DNA of 64,000 bases from Haliclona indistincta. Taxonomy: Eukaryota > Porifera > Demospongiae > Haplosclerida > Chalinidae. The notes below the pieces were generated by a model, which searched no databases, was not told where the DNA came from, and saw only the letters and a program-made list of their open reading frames with translations. This document shows positions 1-11,770 of the stretch, piece after piece. The stretch spans positions 6,738,093 to 6,802,092 of the forward strand of contig OZ024783.1 of the NCBI GenBank assembly GCA_964017065.1, read 5' to 3'. Positions within the stretch are counted from its first letter, which is position 1; each line of letters starts with the position of its first letter. The translations under genes and the position numbers were made by a program.

Positions 1-744
1 AATGAGGTGGCTTTGCAAACAGCAGCTGAGCTGCAAGATGATGAGAACTATGATCTGCTACTTACACTGATGTTTAGTATAGAAACAGCACAAGATGAGC
101 AAAAGAGAAGACAGGTAGAACAACAGCAGGCTTTGCAGTCAGAGAATGAGCAGGGAGAAATAAAGAAGGAATCAGCTGAAGGTGAGGATGTCCAGTTTCC
201 ACTGGCACCGTCTAGTATGCAAGCAGCAGAGGATGAGCAAAGGAAAAGAGAGGGAGAACAGCAGCAGCTGGCTTTAAAATCAGAGCATGAGCAAGATCTG
301 TCAGGAGATGATCAATCAGCTGAAAATGACCCAAACAAGGAGAAGTTGAAGAATTTCAAAGAACAACAACAAGAGTCTCATAAAGATGAACAAACACGAA
401 AAGAGGAGGAGCAAGAGGAATCAGCTGCAGCTGAAACGCTTGCATCTTATCATCCGGAAGACCTGATAAGTAAGAGCCAAGGAGAAAATGAGATGGGCTT
501 GCAAACAGCATCAGCTGAAAAGCAAGATGACAACCTCCAGCTTGTACTATCAGCTAGTATACAAACAGCAAAAAATGAGCAAAGGAAGAAAGAGGAAGAA
601 CAGCAGCAACAGGCTTCGCAATCGAAAGAATATAGACAAAAGGCTTTGCAATCAGCAGATGAACAGGACAAAGAGACGGTGTGTGGTACAATGCAATCAG
701 CAGAACAAGACGAAGAAGTTGAATGGCAAGCGATAGAGCAATAA
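1..744 (+). CDS. Gln/Glu-rich coiled-coil protein, C-terminal part (5' end outside window)
   Basis: The reading frame is open from the first base of the window and ends at TAA 742-744, so this is the 3' part of a longer gene. The in-frame codon at position 7 is GTG, not a true start. The 247 visible codons are dominated by Gln, Glu, Lys, Asp and Ala with almost no aromatic residues, which predicts a long charged helix or coiled coil. There is an internal repeat: the block starting ALQTAAELQDD near the beginning reappears about 160 residues later as GLQTASAEKQDD, each followed by a run such as EQKRRQVEQQQ or EQRKKEEEQQQQ. No domain with a known activity is recognisable. Composition alone could fit a scaffold or structural protein. 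I am confident that it is coding and not confident about function. Confidence 0.6.
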   Translation, partial: NEVALQTAAELQDDENYDLLLTLMFSIETAQDEQKRRQVEQQQALQSENEQGEIKKESAEGEDVQFPLAPSSMQAAEDEQRKREGEQQQLALKSEHEQDLSGDDQSAENDPNKEKLKNFKEQQQESHKDEQTRKEEEQEESAAAETLASYHPEDLISKSQGENEMGLQTASAEKQDDNLQLVLSASIQTAKNEQRKKEEEQQQQASQSKEYRQKALQSADEQDKETVCGTMQSAEQDEEVEWQAIEQ

Positions 745-1254
745 AGAAGCTGAGTAAAGGCAAATAGAGGAAGAGAAACTACACAAAAAGTATTAATATG
801 CACTATAACTATAGTATAATACTCCCTGCATTGGACCTGAACCTGCGCATTGCAATCGAGTCTGTACATCAACAATAATACTACACCACTTTGCCTGCAC
901 CTAAACATTAGTTATAATGTCTTGAATATTGATTTTTGTTTGTACTGTACTTTTGTCCCCTTTATTTTTCCACTTGTTTTCTTTTCTTTCCTACACTTTA
1001 CTACTAAACAATTTTCTTATGTACTTCTGAATCTTGAGAATTAAACTAATTAATTTTATGTTACTTTGAAAATTGATATGCAACAGTTATCATAAAAAAA
1101 TTAATAATGATAATTTGCTTTCTGTTCCATTCAGAGTCCAAGTGATTCTTGGATTAGGAATACCTTGGGCAACACCAGGAAGCCTTATGTTCTGTGCTCT
1201 GAGGAATTCAATTCTTGAAACCTAGAACTTAAATGGATGACTGGTGGAAATGCA
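745..1254. other. AT-rich 3' flank, no gene seen
   Basis: Immediately after the stop codon lies AT-rich sequence with T-rich runs around 930-1020 and AATTAAA-like strings near 1041, consistent with a 3' untranslated region. The segment 1130-1230 resembles pieces of the receptor-like repeats further right. I see no coding sequence. Confidence 0.4.
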
Positions 1255-1560
1255 TTATACTAAAACATTTAAAAGTTGTGGATAACGCATTGATGCCCAT
1301 CACCTCTGCATTTTCTATTCCGGCGGTTAGCTACAACTGGTATTTTCCACACTGGATGGAACGCAGCACATTCCGAACAAACAGAAAATATTGCTGAGTT
1401 GCAGGTAGTATTTATGCAGAAATAAATTTTCTTACATCCTAAGAAGAAAAGTTCAAAGTTGTACTTAGCTACATACTTTCACATTTGCTGACGCTTGCAT
1501 TACCAAGATCAATACAATTCATACGACATCCGGTGGCAACTCAGCCAGAAAGTCCATGTC
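1255..1560 (-). pseudogene. Fragment of Cys-rich receptor module J/K
   Basis: On the minus strand this stretch encodes the same module found at 5965-6180, 8977-9180 and 13000-13180. In other copies the hallmark residues are CINTTCNSAIFSVCSECA followed by HPVWKIP. It is preceded (1480-1530) by the last part of the neighbouring module ending VSKCESM-like. The frame is interrupted and no start or full gene is present, so it is read as a decayed copy of the extracellular gene family that fills the first 17 kb. Confidence 0.45.
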
Positions 1561-2090
1561 GCCTAGTGCTTTCATGCCGAAGCAGTAAACAGCGACATGG
1601 ACAATTCCAGCTGAGTCGAATGCATCCAATAACAAGTACGTTGGTACCAGCAGTATCGAAGTAGAAAAGAGCAGGCGACTAGTGGAGGCCACTAACACTG
1701 GCCCACGTTTGCAAATGGAGTGACAAGCAGCAACCTATTGCATTAATTTTGTAAACTCAGTGTTTAAATATAAAATTTCGTTCCACCTTCTGTTCATAAC
1801 TGGCGACAGCGTAGATGGAGAGGCTGATTGTACCAACTTGAATGTAATTTGGTAGGTCTTTAACACCTCTTGGGGTGTTTGTCATCTTCACTGGTAAGTA
1901 CTTTGGCAAAATACCGCGCAGTCCAGCGACAGTTGGGGTGACATTATCCAGATCTGGTCTACTATGCACAACTTTAGTGATAGAACATTACGTTAGTGTA
2001 TGACCTACTTGGAAGACGATGACATGATACTACCACTGATGAGCAATAAAGAGCTATTATAACAAAAACATTAGCTCAATATAAGCAGAA
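1561..2090. other. Unassigned stretch with one unrecognised minus ORF (1757-1969)
   Basis: The only open frame of note is 70 codons on the minus strand, 1757-1969, containing LRGILPKYLPVK and IQVGTISLSIYAVAS. I do not recognise it. It could be an exon of the receptor-like family, but no clear splice sites frame it. The remainder shows no recognisable gene or repeat. Confidence 0.25.
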
Positions 2091-3331
2091 AGAAAATAAA
2101 AAGATTTCTATCGAAATCAAAAGGATGTAGGGTTGTGAATTCTACCACTGGTCAACAATGTAAACTAACAAGGAACAAGCATGGAATGGTAACACGATTG
2201 ACTTGCTAACAGACCATAGATCCCTACATCAGTGGCTGCTGTAGTTGACTATAGCTAGTTCAGCTTAGCTTGTTGCTGTTGACTGACACCTGACGTGCAT
2301 TCAGCTTGTGACAGCTTATGTACAGCCACTGATTTAGGGATCTATGGTCTGTTAGCAAGTCAATCGTGTTACCATTCCATGCTTGTTCCTTGTTAATTTA
2401 CATTGTTGACCAGTGGTAGAATTCACAACCCTACATCCTTTTGATTTCGATAGAAATCTTTTTATTTTCTTGTTTGTGTCCTTTTTTCTTTATCAGTGAA
2501 GACAGTTCAATATCATGTAATTACTGTGCCATCTTTGTTTCCACCATTGGTTTGATTTTCCTGTTGTTGATGGCTTTTTCTTTATTATTAACAATTTTAA
2601 ACTTGTAGCTAAATAATTCTTATGCTGTAGATATCAGCTCGCCTACGCATGCATGAATACAGTGCATAAAAGCGTGGGCACTTTACCATAAAAGCGTGGG
2701 CACTTTATTCCCCCCAAAAAAAAAAAAAAAATGAATACAGTGCATACGAGCCCCGCCCACACTTGTTTACGGCGGTTATAATTATCTGGCAAGGCAGAAT
2801 GGTGATTCTGCGCTTGCTAGCTTACCGTTCTTCGAAGACTCCAGACAAATATGTGTTCTCCGTGATCTATACGGCGTGGCGATACTCAAGCTTGTGCTTG
2901 GTCACGTGCGCTAACCACAGCTTGGTCACGTGCGTATTGCGCAATCACTTAATTATTAATGGCGTCTAACACTTAGCTGACAATGGATCACGATCGAGAA
3001 ATCGCGGAATTTATATCGCCGTTTCGCTAAAAACTAAGTTCAAAAGGCACATGCCAGGAGAATTTCACGACTGTTCGTGGGTGTTTTGGTCTCGGCACTG
3101 CTCGCGTAAAGGTGCTAGGCGAGTGGAAGAAAGAAAGAAGAAGAAGAAGAAAGAAGAAAACGAAGATGACGAAACTCGATTTTCACCGTTTCCAGGTTCG
3201 TCACTTTAGTAACAATCTCGAGCAATCTCCTTGCTACTGTAAGATGGGGCAACGCCAGATAGCAGATTGAAGTGTTTTTGGACGTATAAAATTCATCACC
3301 AGGCGAAATATCAGCGTTTGAACGCTAATAC
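2091..3331 (+). mobile_element. Composite hairpin-headed element, copy 1
   Basis: The element opens with a long imperfect palindrome (2091-2470): about 135-bp arms that begin AAAAAGATTTCTATCG and return as its reverse complement at 2445-2465, separated by a loop. The following roughly 850 bp (TTGTTTGTGTCC onward) is shared with the copies at 3720 and 10104. It carries CACGTG-rich sequence near 2895-2940 and a purine run of AAG repeats at 3125-3160. No protein is encoded. Copy 1 runs head-to-tail into copy 2: the sequence GAACGCTAATAC at about 3320 is followed directly by the next hairpin arm, so its own terminal stem-loop is missing. Confidence 0.7.
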
Positions 3332-4656
3332 AAAATTAAAAAGATTTCTATCGAAATCAAAAGGATGTAGGGTTGTGAAATCTACCACTGGTCCACAATG
3401 TAAACTAACAAGGAACAAGCATGGAATGGTAACACGATTGACTTGCTAACAGACCATAGATCCCTACATCAGTGGCTGCTGTGGTTGGCTATAGCTAGTT
3501 CAGCTAGTTGCTGTTGACTGACACCTAACGTGCATCCAGCTTGTGACAAAATATTGATCTTACATGTATATACAGCCACTGATGTAGGGATCTATGGTCT
3601 GTTAGCAAGTCAATCGTGTTACCATTCCATGCTTGTTCCTTGTTAGTTTACATTGTGGACCAGTGGTAGATTTCACAACCCTACATCCTTTTGATTTCGA
3701 TAGAAATCTTTTTAATTTTCTTGTTTGTGTCCTTTTTTCTTTTTCAGTGAAGTGCAGTTCATCATACACGTACTGAGCCGTCTTTGTTTCCACCATTGGT
3801 TTATTTTTCCTGTTGTTGATGGCTTTTCTTTATGATTAACAATTTTAAACTTGTATCTAAAAATAATTGTTATGCTGTACATATCAGCCCGCCTACGCAT
3901 GCATGCATGCATGCAGTGCATAGGAGCCCCGCCCAAACTTGATGTAGAGATCTGTACGGCGGTTATAATTATCTGGCAAGTGCAGAATGGTAATCCTACT
4001 CGAGCTTACCGTCTTCGAAGACTCCAGACAAATGTGTTCTCACCCGTCATCCATACGGCGGGACGATAGTCAAGCTAGTGCTTGGTCACGTGTGCTATAG
4101 TGCTTGGTCACGTGCGTATTGCGCAATCGCAGTAATGGCGTCTAACACTTACCTGACAACGGATCACGATCGAGAAACTCGCGGAATTTAGATCGCCGTT
4201 TCGCTAAAAACAATGTTCAAAAGGCATCTGCCAGGAGAATTTCACGACTGTTCGTGAGTGTTTTGGTCTCGGCACCACTCGCGTAAAGGCGCTAGGCGAG
4301 TGGAAGAAAGAAGAAGAAGAAGAAGAAGAAGAAGAAGAAGAAGAAAACGAAGATGACGAAAGTCGATTTTCACCGTTTCCAGGTTCGTCACTTTAGTAAC
4401 AATTTCGAGCAATCTCCTTGCTACTGTAAGATGGGGCAACGCCAGTGAGCAGATCTAAGTGTCTTTGGACGTATAGAGTTCATCACGAGGCGAAATATCA
4501 GCGTTTGAACGCTAATACATTGAATGTAGCCGCCATCTTGCTTTCCCGTTCAACCCTACATAGGGAGGCACTACCGTGCCTCCCTAATTGTATGTAGCCG
4601 CCATCTTGTTTTCTCGTTCAACCCTACATAGGGAGACACTACCGTGTCTCCCTAAT
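3332..4656 (+). mobile_element. Composite hairpin-headed element, copy 2
   Basis: The hairpin occupies 3332-3719 and the shared non-coding body continues to about 4520. The AAG microsatellite is expanded here (about 4300-4345). The copy ends with two tandem 68-bp units (4521-4588 and 4589-4656), each starting TGTAGCCGCCATCTTG and finishing in a perfect stem-loop, GGGAGGCAC/GTGCCTCCC in the first and GGGAGACAC/GTGTCTCCC in the second, followed by TAAT. The compensating base pair in the second stem shows that pairing is maintained. Short open frames inside are by-products of the palindrome. Confidence 0.7.
4521..4656 (+). repeat. Tandem 68-bp terminal stem-loop units
   Basis: Two adjacent copies of the element 3' end. 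Each contains a 9-bp stem with the 4-nt loop TACC, and the stems differ by a paired substitution (GGC/GCC against GAC/GTC). Confidence 0.7.
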
Positions 4657-5389
4657 ACAGTTGTTTATACGTTCCCCATAATTTAAATATAGTACTGGAC
4701 TGATGAATGACGCAAGTTTTAAACATAACTATAATGCATTTTAGATTAATAATAAGTAACATAATTGAAAAACATTAATCAATCTTTAACAAAAAAAGTC
4801 AGTAATTTTACGTTGCCAAAGCCGCTTTACGGTCCTTTTCTTTTTGATTTTTAATGACTTCGTTTCTTTTTTTGGCCTTCTCCAAAATCACTTCAATTTG
4901 GGTGATTTTAGTTTGCTTGAATTTTTTTGCGAAAATGTTATTCTTGTGTCCTTTTCTTTTCCTTTTTCATCTTTATTGTAATTTCTTCAAAATTGAACCC
5001 AACTTACCTGTCAATATTTTAAGAAGAAAGAACAATTACAATGGCAGCCGTGAACAATTTTTTGTTCTCTGTAGCTATTACTACTTGCACTGCTCATGTA
5101 ATGAGTGAGCTACGAAACAAAATTATTAAGTAGATACGGTTGCTAATGGTAACGAATTTGTTTCCCCTAGCAATGAAAAAACTATGAAAATCTCTGTCAC
5201 TATCATCAGCTAACCACAACTAACACAACAACAGTTAACATAATAACAAAATCATCTGACGTGTAGAGAAGACGGAAATGATTTATAGGAATTGCTCCTT
5301 TTACGTCGGGATGATCTAGAATCTAGATCCTTCAGGGGAACTTCAAAAGGAGGATTAAATACGATCATGTATTGCGTACCGGCAAAGGA
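4657..5389. other. AT-rich spacer with a Lys-rich minus fragment (4808-4966)
   Basis: On the minus strand, 4808-4966 reads a Lys-rich helix (FAKKFKQTKITQIEVILEKA and onward, ending AALAT-stop). It looks like the C-terminus of a basic nucleolar- or ribosome-type protein, but it has no start and no matching exon nearby. I treat it as a possible gene fragment only. The rest is AT-rich and empty. Confidence 0.25.
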
Positions 5390-5545
5390 TCAAGAATTAT
5401 ACATTTATCAAGAGATATAGCTCTTCGGTGCCACATCCTTGCCTTTCCACTGCCCAGTATGTATACAACACTGAAACTACCTTTATACATTTATCAAGAG
5501 ATATAGCTCTTCAGTGTCTCTGTATCCACCCCATAGGTACAGGTT
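5390..5545. repeat. Roughly 120-bp repeat, also at 6524-6650
   Basis: The sequence around CCTTTATACATTTATCAAGAG with TTGCCTTTCCACTGCCCA occurs here and at 6530-6645. Within this copy part of it is duplicated head-to-tail (5397-5425 and 5480-5510). It probably belongs to the decayed minus-strand gene family. Confidence 0.4.
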
Positions 5546-5964
5546 ACTACAAACAACTGTCACTTGTTGCTTTGTTCAGTGGTTGATCCACGGTACATAG
5601 CAGCTTGTAACTGAAGCAAGATATCCAGATCACTTTACTTTGTACTCTTCCGATCGAATTGTACTCTTCAAACGACAGACTAATATTGCTTCTACTGCAG
5701 CAACAACTGTCTTTACTAACGACTGATGAACTTGATCTGGGTACGAATGACTAACAGATTACATATTGGTCTCTTGACCATTAACTCACATAAGTCGTAC
5801 TCGATGCTGTCATTCCCGACAACGTTCCTTGCAAAGCAGATATAAACCCCTTCTATAGCCGTGTCCGCACTGACAACCCGGATCGAATCCGGGTTCTGTG
5901 CTCTGTTGAAGTCGACTTCTTGATACGTAGAAGATGAGGTAGTAACTGGTGGGACTGCATTATA

Positions 5965-6370
5965 CTAAAACATTTCAAAGTTGTGGAAAATGCATTGATA
6001 CCCATCAGCTCTCCATTTTCTATTCTGGCGATAAGCTACAACTGGTATTTTCCACACTAGATGGAACGCAGCACATTCTAAACAAAAAGAAAATATTGCT
6101 GAGTTGCAGGTTGTATTTATGCAAAAATCAATTTCTTGCATCCTAAGAAGAAAGGCTCACAGTTGTACTTAGCTGAACTGTTTTAGATACTTTTACATTC
6201 GCTGACAGTTGCATTAGCTAGGTCACTGCAATGCATACGAACTGGTTCGTTGGTGTACATACCACCCGGACAGTCAATATGGAGGGAAGAATTTTTCTCG
6301 GAAACAAGTCCACCTTTACGTGTAACACTCTACTGACAGGTGCACAGTAAGATGAAAAGTAAATTAAATT
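5965..6370 (-). pseudogene. Receptor module K + J, decayed
   Basis: Reading on the minus strand, module K (6190-6370) contains SSLHIDCPGG, YTNEPVRMHC and NATVSEC. It is followed by module J (5965-6180) with its Cys-rich FSVC-type core. A one-base deletion in K, relative to the copy at 15105-15240, shifts the frame between the YCAP and KGG motifs, and stops occur between the modules. The pairing K then J in the same order recurs at 9450/9000 and 13600/13100, so this is a broken copy of one ectodomain. Confidence 0.5.
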
Positions 6371-7440
6371 TGATGTCATGACCAGAAAAGCTATTTTGAA
6401 TAGTTTAAGTTAGTTAGCAAAAAATAAGAAAGCAAAGCAATGGAGGTTAGTTGAACCTCATGATAGCAACTTCCTTGGAATTAACTACTTGCTCACAATC
6501 AATCCCAGGTGGAAGCCTTATTCTGTACCACATCCTTGCCTTTCCACTGCCCACGATGTACAACACTGAAACTACCTTTATACATTTATCAAGAGATATA
6601 GCTCTTCAGTGTCTCTGTATGCACCCCATAGGTACAGGTTACCGCCAACAGCGGTCAATCCGGTCGGTTGGTTTGTTAGCACGGATAGTGAATACCTTTC
6701 GTTCCTCCATGAGTGCCCTCGGAATAACGGTATCTAGCTCCAAGCACTGTACATATTGCTTGCGGTCGACTGCCGGGAAATCTTTCACTGAAGCTGCCAT
6801 TGATTCGAATCAAAGTTTCGTCAATAGCTATAGTGTTGATCAAGTAGCCTTGCAGTTGGCTATCTTCTGAATTGGATACCTTTTCCAGTAACTTTCACCA
6901 GTTGTCTCCTTAAAACTTTCTATGTATAGAAAAGTGGGATATTTGTTATAAATACTATACCATATAAATTATGTGATGTTCAATAGTGTTTTCACTAATA
7001 ATTCCGTCATGTATGTCTTTACACCTATACATACCAGTACGATGACTTCTTGCTCGATGAATTTTCAGATCTTTGCTATCATTAGTAATCGAAATTTCAT
7101 CATTTTAGTTCTGAGTTCCTGACAATTTGTGGTACAGTTGAACCACTCAATGGAATTGTAGACTTCAAAGGGGCACACTAGTACTGCCTCTTCTTCATCT
7201 GCTGCAGTATACTGTGTTGTTGGGTATACAGATGACGGAATAATCAAATGAAGGAGAGATAAACTGATAAGAATCTAGCACTATTAGTTTTACATCATTA
7301 TAATCAGTACAAATGTTATAGATTTGTTGGACAGGTTTCTATAGAAGTGCTAGGTCGAACAGCTACATGAGCACAAAATATATCACAACTCAACTACACA
7401 CTAAAATAACTTACTCATAGTTTCTGTAGTTGTAATGTCC
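6371..7440. other. Decayed minus-strand family sequence, no complete gene
   Basis: Contains the second copy of the 120-bp repeat (6524-6650). A minus frame at 6660-6830 has a protein-like stretch (QYVQCLELDTVIPRALMEER) that I cannot assign. A short minus segment at 7100-7200 contains IEWFNCTTNCQ, resembling the TSP1-like exon at 8319-8520. No full gene is visible. Confidence 0.3.
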
Positions 7441-7444
7441 GCTG

Positions 7445-9640
7445 CAAGATCACAATTCAATTGCACAATTGTAGATAATAAACTTACTGCATGTAGTGAC
7501 ATTCAACACGACTTCTAGTCCCATGTTGCCTTTTTGGTCTATACAACATACAATTACTGAAGTGACCATACTCGTGATGCTCGTTCTAGTTGTGCTCATA
7601 GTTTCTGTAGTTGCTGCAAGATCACAACTCAATTGCACAATTTAATAGATGTAGATAATAAACTTCCTGATGTAGTGACATTCAACACCGCTTCTGGTCC
7701 CATGTTGCCTGTTTGGTCGATACAACGTACAATTACTGTGGTGACCATACTCGTGATGCTCGTTCTAGTTGTATTTGTCGTCACACCGTCTGGTGTGACA
7801 ACATGAAATTTTTTGCAGCAAACACCGGCAGGTGGGTTGTTACCATATGACTTGTTATCATTTCTATTCTTGACATTCTTTGTCGCTCCATTTTCTACTA
7901 GTACTTTAGTTCCAAGATCGGGTATGCCTGAACTGATCTAACAATTTTACTTGTGATGAGGATGGTAGTGTTTGGAGAAATTATGTGGGCTGTTGGACTT
8001 GCACAGTTCCAACTGCAACTGCATTTATGATGCACCTATCATTGCATCATAGGTGGAGACTGCAGTTATGATGGTGTTGGTACTAGTGCATAGAGAGACC
8101 AGGTGAAAGCTGCGGAAATTGATGAAAGATTAAAATAATCGCAAAGGTTGATTTAATAGTTGTTTTAGTTAGTAGTAGGTCGGTATCATCTAACATCGTT
8201 GCTGACGTGACACTGACATACCAAGAATCAGCTTGTGGAGTATGATATCTTAGCTGTAACTCCAGAGGATTCAATCCTGTTTACTGATAATTGTTGGTAT
8301 ATCATCAGTTTCCTTATATTAATGTGCATATATTTTATTCCTTCTAAAATCACACCATAATTTCAAATACTTCAGAGGCCTTCTAAATCTGTCTACACAA
8401 ATTCGCAGCACTTTTGTGTCATTAATGAACGAAATGAGATGATTAGTTGTCAGTTGCTGGCACTTGCTGGTACAGTCAGACCATTCGATAGACACGTATT
8501 TTATCCCGGTTGCAGTACCAACTTTTTGAATTTTTTTTTTCGTGAGCTTGGCACCTTTTCGTGAATACAGACTCTTAGCGACAAGCTCCCAGTATTCTTT
8601 TCTAGCTGGTTTTGGCGGAGGACCTTTTTCCACGAAGTTCTCCACAAGTTTATATAAGTCGATCTTTTTGTATTGGTCACTGGTGGAGGATTGAGAATAA
8701 ACTAGCTGCAATCTCAGAAATGACACATGGGAGAACTGCTTCTCTATTTTATTCCCAACTCTCAAGTCTCTTGGGAGATGATCAAAGCAAAATTTATATG
8801 TGTTCTTTTATCTGAGGGCTTAAACCACATCAATCTTGTGAAATGTGTCTACAAAGATAGCTCATTTATGTGGTATTCTGGAGGAGATGATTTCCGTTTT
8901 ATTTGTCGTACTTTTGAAACTTTTAACACCTGTAGCATAAGTAGAATTTTATAGCATAAGACACTAATTGTATTATACTAAAACATTTAAGGAAAATGCA
9001 TTGATATCCATCAGCTCTGCATTTACGGCGAAAAGCTACAACTGGTATTTTTCACACTGGATGAAACTCAGCACATTCTGAACAAACAGAAAATATTGCT
9101 GAGTTGCAGGTAGTATTTACGCAGAAATCAATTTTCTTACATCCTAAGAAGAAAAGCTCAAAGTTGTACTTAGCTCTGTTTTACATACTTTCACATTTGC
9201 TGACGCTTGCATAATAATTTACTCACAAATGTATTGATTCTAAATGTTGTCAATTTCAAGTTTCTTTGACTTGTTGCAAGCTCCAGACCAGACGACACTC
9301 GTCTTTTCAATGGAGACGATGTACGAACTGGTTCGTTGGTATATGTCCCACCCGAACAGTCAATGTGGAGGGAAGAATTTTTCAATTTTATCAATTTCTT
9401 GCATCCTAAGAAGAAAAGCTCAAAGTTGTACTTAGCTACATACTTTCACATTTGCTGACGCTTGTATTACCAAGGTCAATACAATTCATACGAACTGGTC
9501 CGTTGGTGTATGTCCCACCCAGTCAGTCAATATGGATGGATGAACTGTTCTCAGAACAACTCCACCTTTAGGTGTAAACACTCTACTGCCAGGTGCACAG
9601 TAAGATGTAAGTAGATTAAATTTGATGTCACGACCAAAAA
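7445..9640 (-). pseudogene. Receptor-like multi-module gene, tandem unit 1 (decayed)
   Basis: Read from high to low coordinates the minus strand carries, in order: module K (9640-9450, frameshifted by one missing base, and with a TGA at the Cys of the SIDC-type motif); a second partial K (9395-9290, Cys intact in LHIDCSGGTYTNEPV); module J (9180-8977, its conserved Trp codon changed to TGA); a TSP1-like exon (8765-8319) with YVSIEWSDCTSKCQ; an exon with LELQLRYHTPQADSWYVSV (8274-8083); and an Ig/FN3-like module (about 7930-7700) with VIVRCIDQTGNMGPEAVLNV, repeated with a period of about 187 bp at 7620-7450. These are typical extracellular building blocks. Splice-like boundaries are present, but stops and shifts make this copy a likely pseudogene. 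The true domain family is unconfirmed. Confidence 0.5.
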
Positions 9641-9740
9641 AAGCTATCTTTGCTTATAAGATTTGATCTTACCTTGCTTGGAACAAATCATGAAGGACCA
9701 AGAATGATAACTTATTATATTCAGGCGATACGGTGCACTA

Positions 9741-10900
9741 TAATAACAAGAAAATTAAAAAGATTTCTATCGAAATCAAAAGGATGTAGGGTTGTGAAGT
9801 CTACCACTGGTCCACAATGTAAACTAACAAGGAACAAGCATGGAATGGTAACACAATTGACTTGCTAACAGACCATAGATCCCTACATCAGTGGCTGGTG
9901 TGGTTGACCTACTTGTTGACTGCTGACACCTGACGTGCATTCAGCTTGTGTACAGCCACTGATGTAGGGATCTATGGTCTGTTAGCAAGTCAATTGTGTT
10001 ACCATTCCATGCTTGTTCCTTGTTAGTTTACATTGTGGACCAGTGGTAGACTTCACAACCCTACATCCTTTTGATTTCGATAGAAATCTTTTTAATTTTC
10101 TTGTTTGTGTCCTTTTTTTCTTTTTCAGTGAAGTGCAGTTCAATATCATGCACGTATTGGTTTAGTTTTCCTGTTGTTGATGGCTTTTAAACTTGTAGCT
10201 AAAAATAATTGTTATGCTGTACATATCAGCTCGCCTACGCATACATGCAATTGCATTCGAGCCCCGCCCACACTTGTTTGTAGACCTATACGGCGGTTAT
10301 AATTATCTGGCAAGCGCAGAATGGTGATCCTACATGGGCTTACAGTTCTTCGAAGACTCCAGACACATATATGTTCTCCGTGATCCATACGGCGCGGCTA
10401 TACTCAAGTTAGTGCTCGGTCACGTGCGCTAGCTACTGCTTGATCACGTGCGTATTGCGCAATCACACTAATGGCGTCTAACACTTAGCTGTCAATGGAT
10501 CACGATCGAGAACTCACGGAATGTATATCGCAGTTTCGCTAAAAACAAGGTTCAAAAGGCACCTGCCAGGGGAATTTCACGACTGTTCGTGGGTGTTTTA
10601 GTCTCGGCACTGCTCGCGTAAAGGCGCTAGGTGAGTTGAAGAAAGAAAGAAGAAAACTTAGATGACGAAACTCGATTTTCACCGTTTTCAGGTTCGTCAC
10701 TTTAGTAACAATTTCGAGCCATCTCCTTGCTACTGTAAGATGGGGCAACGCCAGAGAGCAGATCTAAGTGTCCATAGACTTAAAATATTCATCACCAGGC
10801 GAAATATCAACGTTTGAACGCTAATACATTGTATGTAGCCGCCATCTTTTTTTCTCGTTCAACCCTACATAGGGAGGCACTACCGTGCCTCCCTAATATA
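9741..10900 (+). mobile_element. Composite hairpin-headed element, copy 3 (single, with both ends)
   Basis: Hairpin 9747-10103, shared body 10104-10820, terminal unit with stem GGGAGGCAC and loop TACC ending CCCTAAT at 10897. The flanks define the insertion: sequence before (GATACGGTGCACTATA) and after (TATAGTCATTTCACAACC) is continuous in relatives without the element at 13677-13720, 14341-14372 and 15975-16012. Hairpin, body and terminal stem-loop therefore move as one unit of about 1.15 kb. TATA or a shorter AT-only duplication may be the target site. No coding capacity is seen, so it is non-autonomous. Confidence 0.75.
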
Positions 10901-11770
10901 GTCATTTCACAACCTGAATTGGAACAGTCCTTTAAACTTGCTTGTCCATGTACAATTTACAAGACTTGAATATAGTTTATTGCAGTGTAATGACCATATT
11001 CGATCATTTCACGGTTTAGAAGTGTTGACGGTCAGTCCGGACACGATTAGCTCCACACCCTAATCTAAAGGGTTGCCGAAAGGTGCTGTGACCTGAACGC
11101 CAACCACCATTATTGCTGATAACACCACTGCTCTGCCGAGAGCAACAGAACTTCCATCTTAAGAATACAAAACAAAGATCAATAATTAAAGTATACTTCT
11201 ATACTTACCTCGCTATATGGATATTATTCTGGACCATGAGTTTTTAGGGCAGATAATTGAGTGATTCCTGGTTATGAACTCGTAACAAACCGTGAAGTTT
11301 CTGGCAGCAATTTCAGATCGAAAACAAGCAGTGACTGAGTACATAATATTAAGATGCTCATTGATTTTTAACGTAGTTCGGTGCAATGCAAATAAGACCA
11401 TATTCGGTCATGCCATGTTCTAAAAGTGTTGATGGTAAAAGTGTTGATGGTATCTTTTTTATTATATAAGTTGCTGATGATTTTCAGGATATCATCATAT
11501 TCTTTGTATGTTTGTGCAAACACTTTTTTGGTTGAATTTTTGAGTTGGAATAAAATTGCTCCGAATTTTAAATGTGTTAGAGACCTCCGAAGCTTTCTGA
11601 ACTTCATAACAAGTTCAGCTGGACTTTATGTCCTGAACTTGATGCCTTGATGTTGATGCCTTGATGTTGTTGCAAGATCCATCATTTATTACGTCATAAC
11701 CAACTTTAGAAATGTTTTATACAGTGCTCCTCCAGTTTGGATTATAATACGAGCCATATTCTTTAAGCAA
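10901..11770 (-). pseudogene. Module L fragments of the receptor-like family
   Basis: Minus-strand pieces of a module recognised by VVSGLTVNTSK, a SLHCTEL-type motif and VNCTWT followed by a GTAAG donor. It recurs at 13760-13960, 14440-14520, 16060-16250, 16500-16840 and 23430-23620. Here it covers about 11100-10930. A second type of exon at 11400-11210 contains INEHLNIMYSVTACF and NFTVCYEF. Cys and N-glycosylation-like Asn-X-Thr/Ser sites suggest an extracellular role. The pieces do not join into one frame. Confidence 0.4.

Noticed and set aside
450..908. 152-codon minus ORF opposite the Q/E-rich gene
   Set aside because: It is the antisense shadow of a CAG/GAA-rich coding region; its Cys/Ser-rich composition follows from the codons of the other strand.
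3267..3796. Twin ORFs with FLSKSKGCRVVKSTTGPQCK on both strands
   Set aside because: They are the same palindrome arm read from either side; there is no sign of coding constraint.
4300..4345. Poly-Lys/Glu or poly-Leu coding repeat
   Set aside because: AAG microsatellite in the non-coding body of a mobile element; ORFs there lack conserved length between copies.
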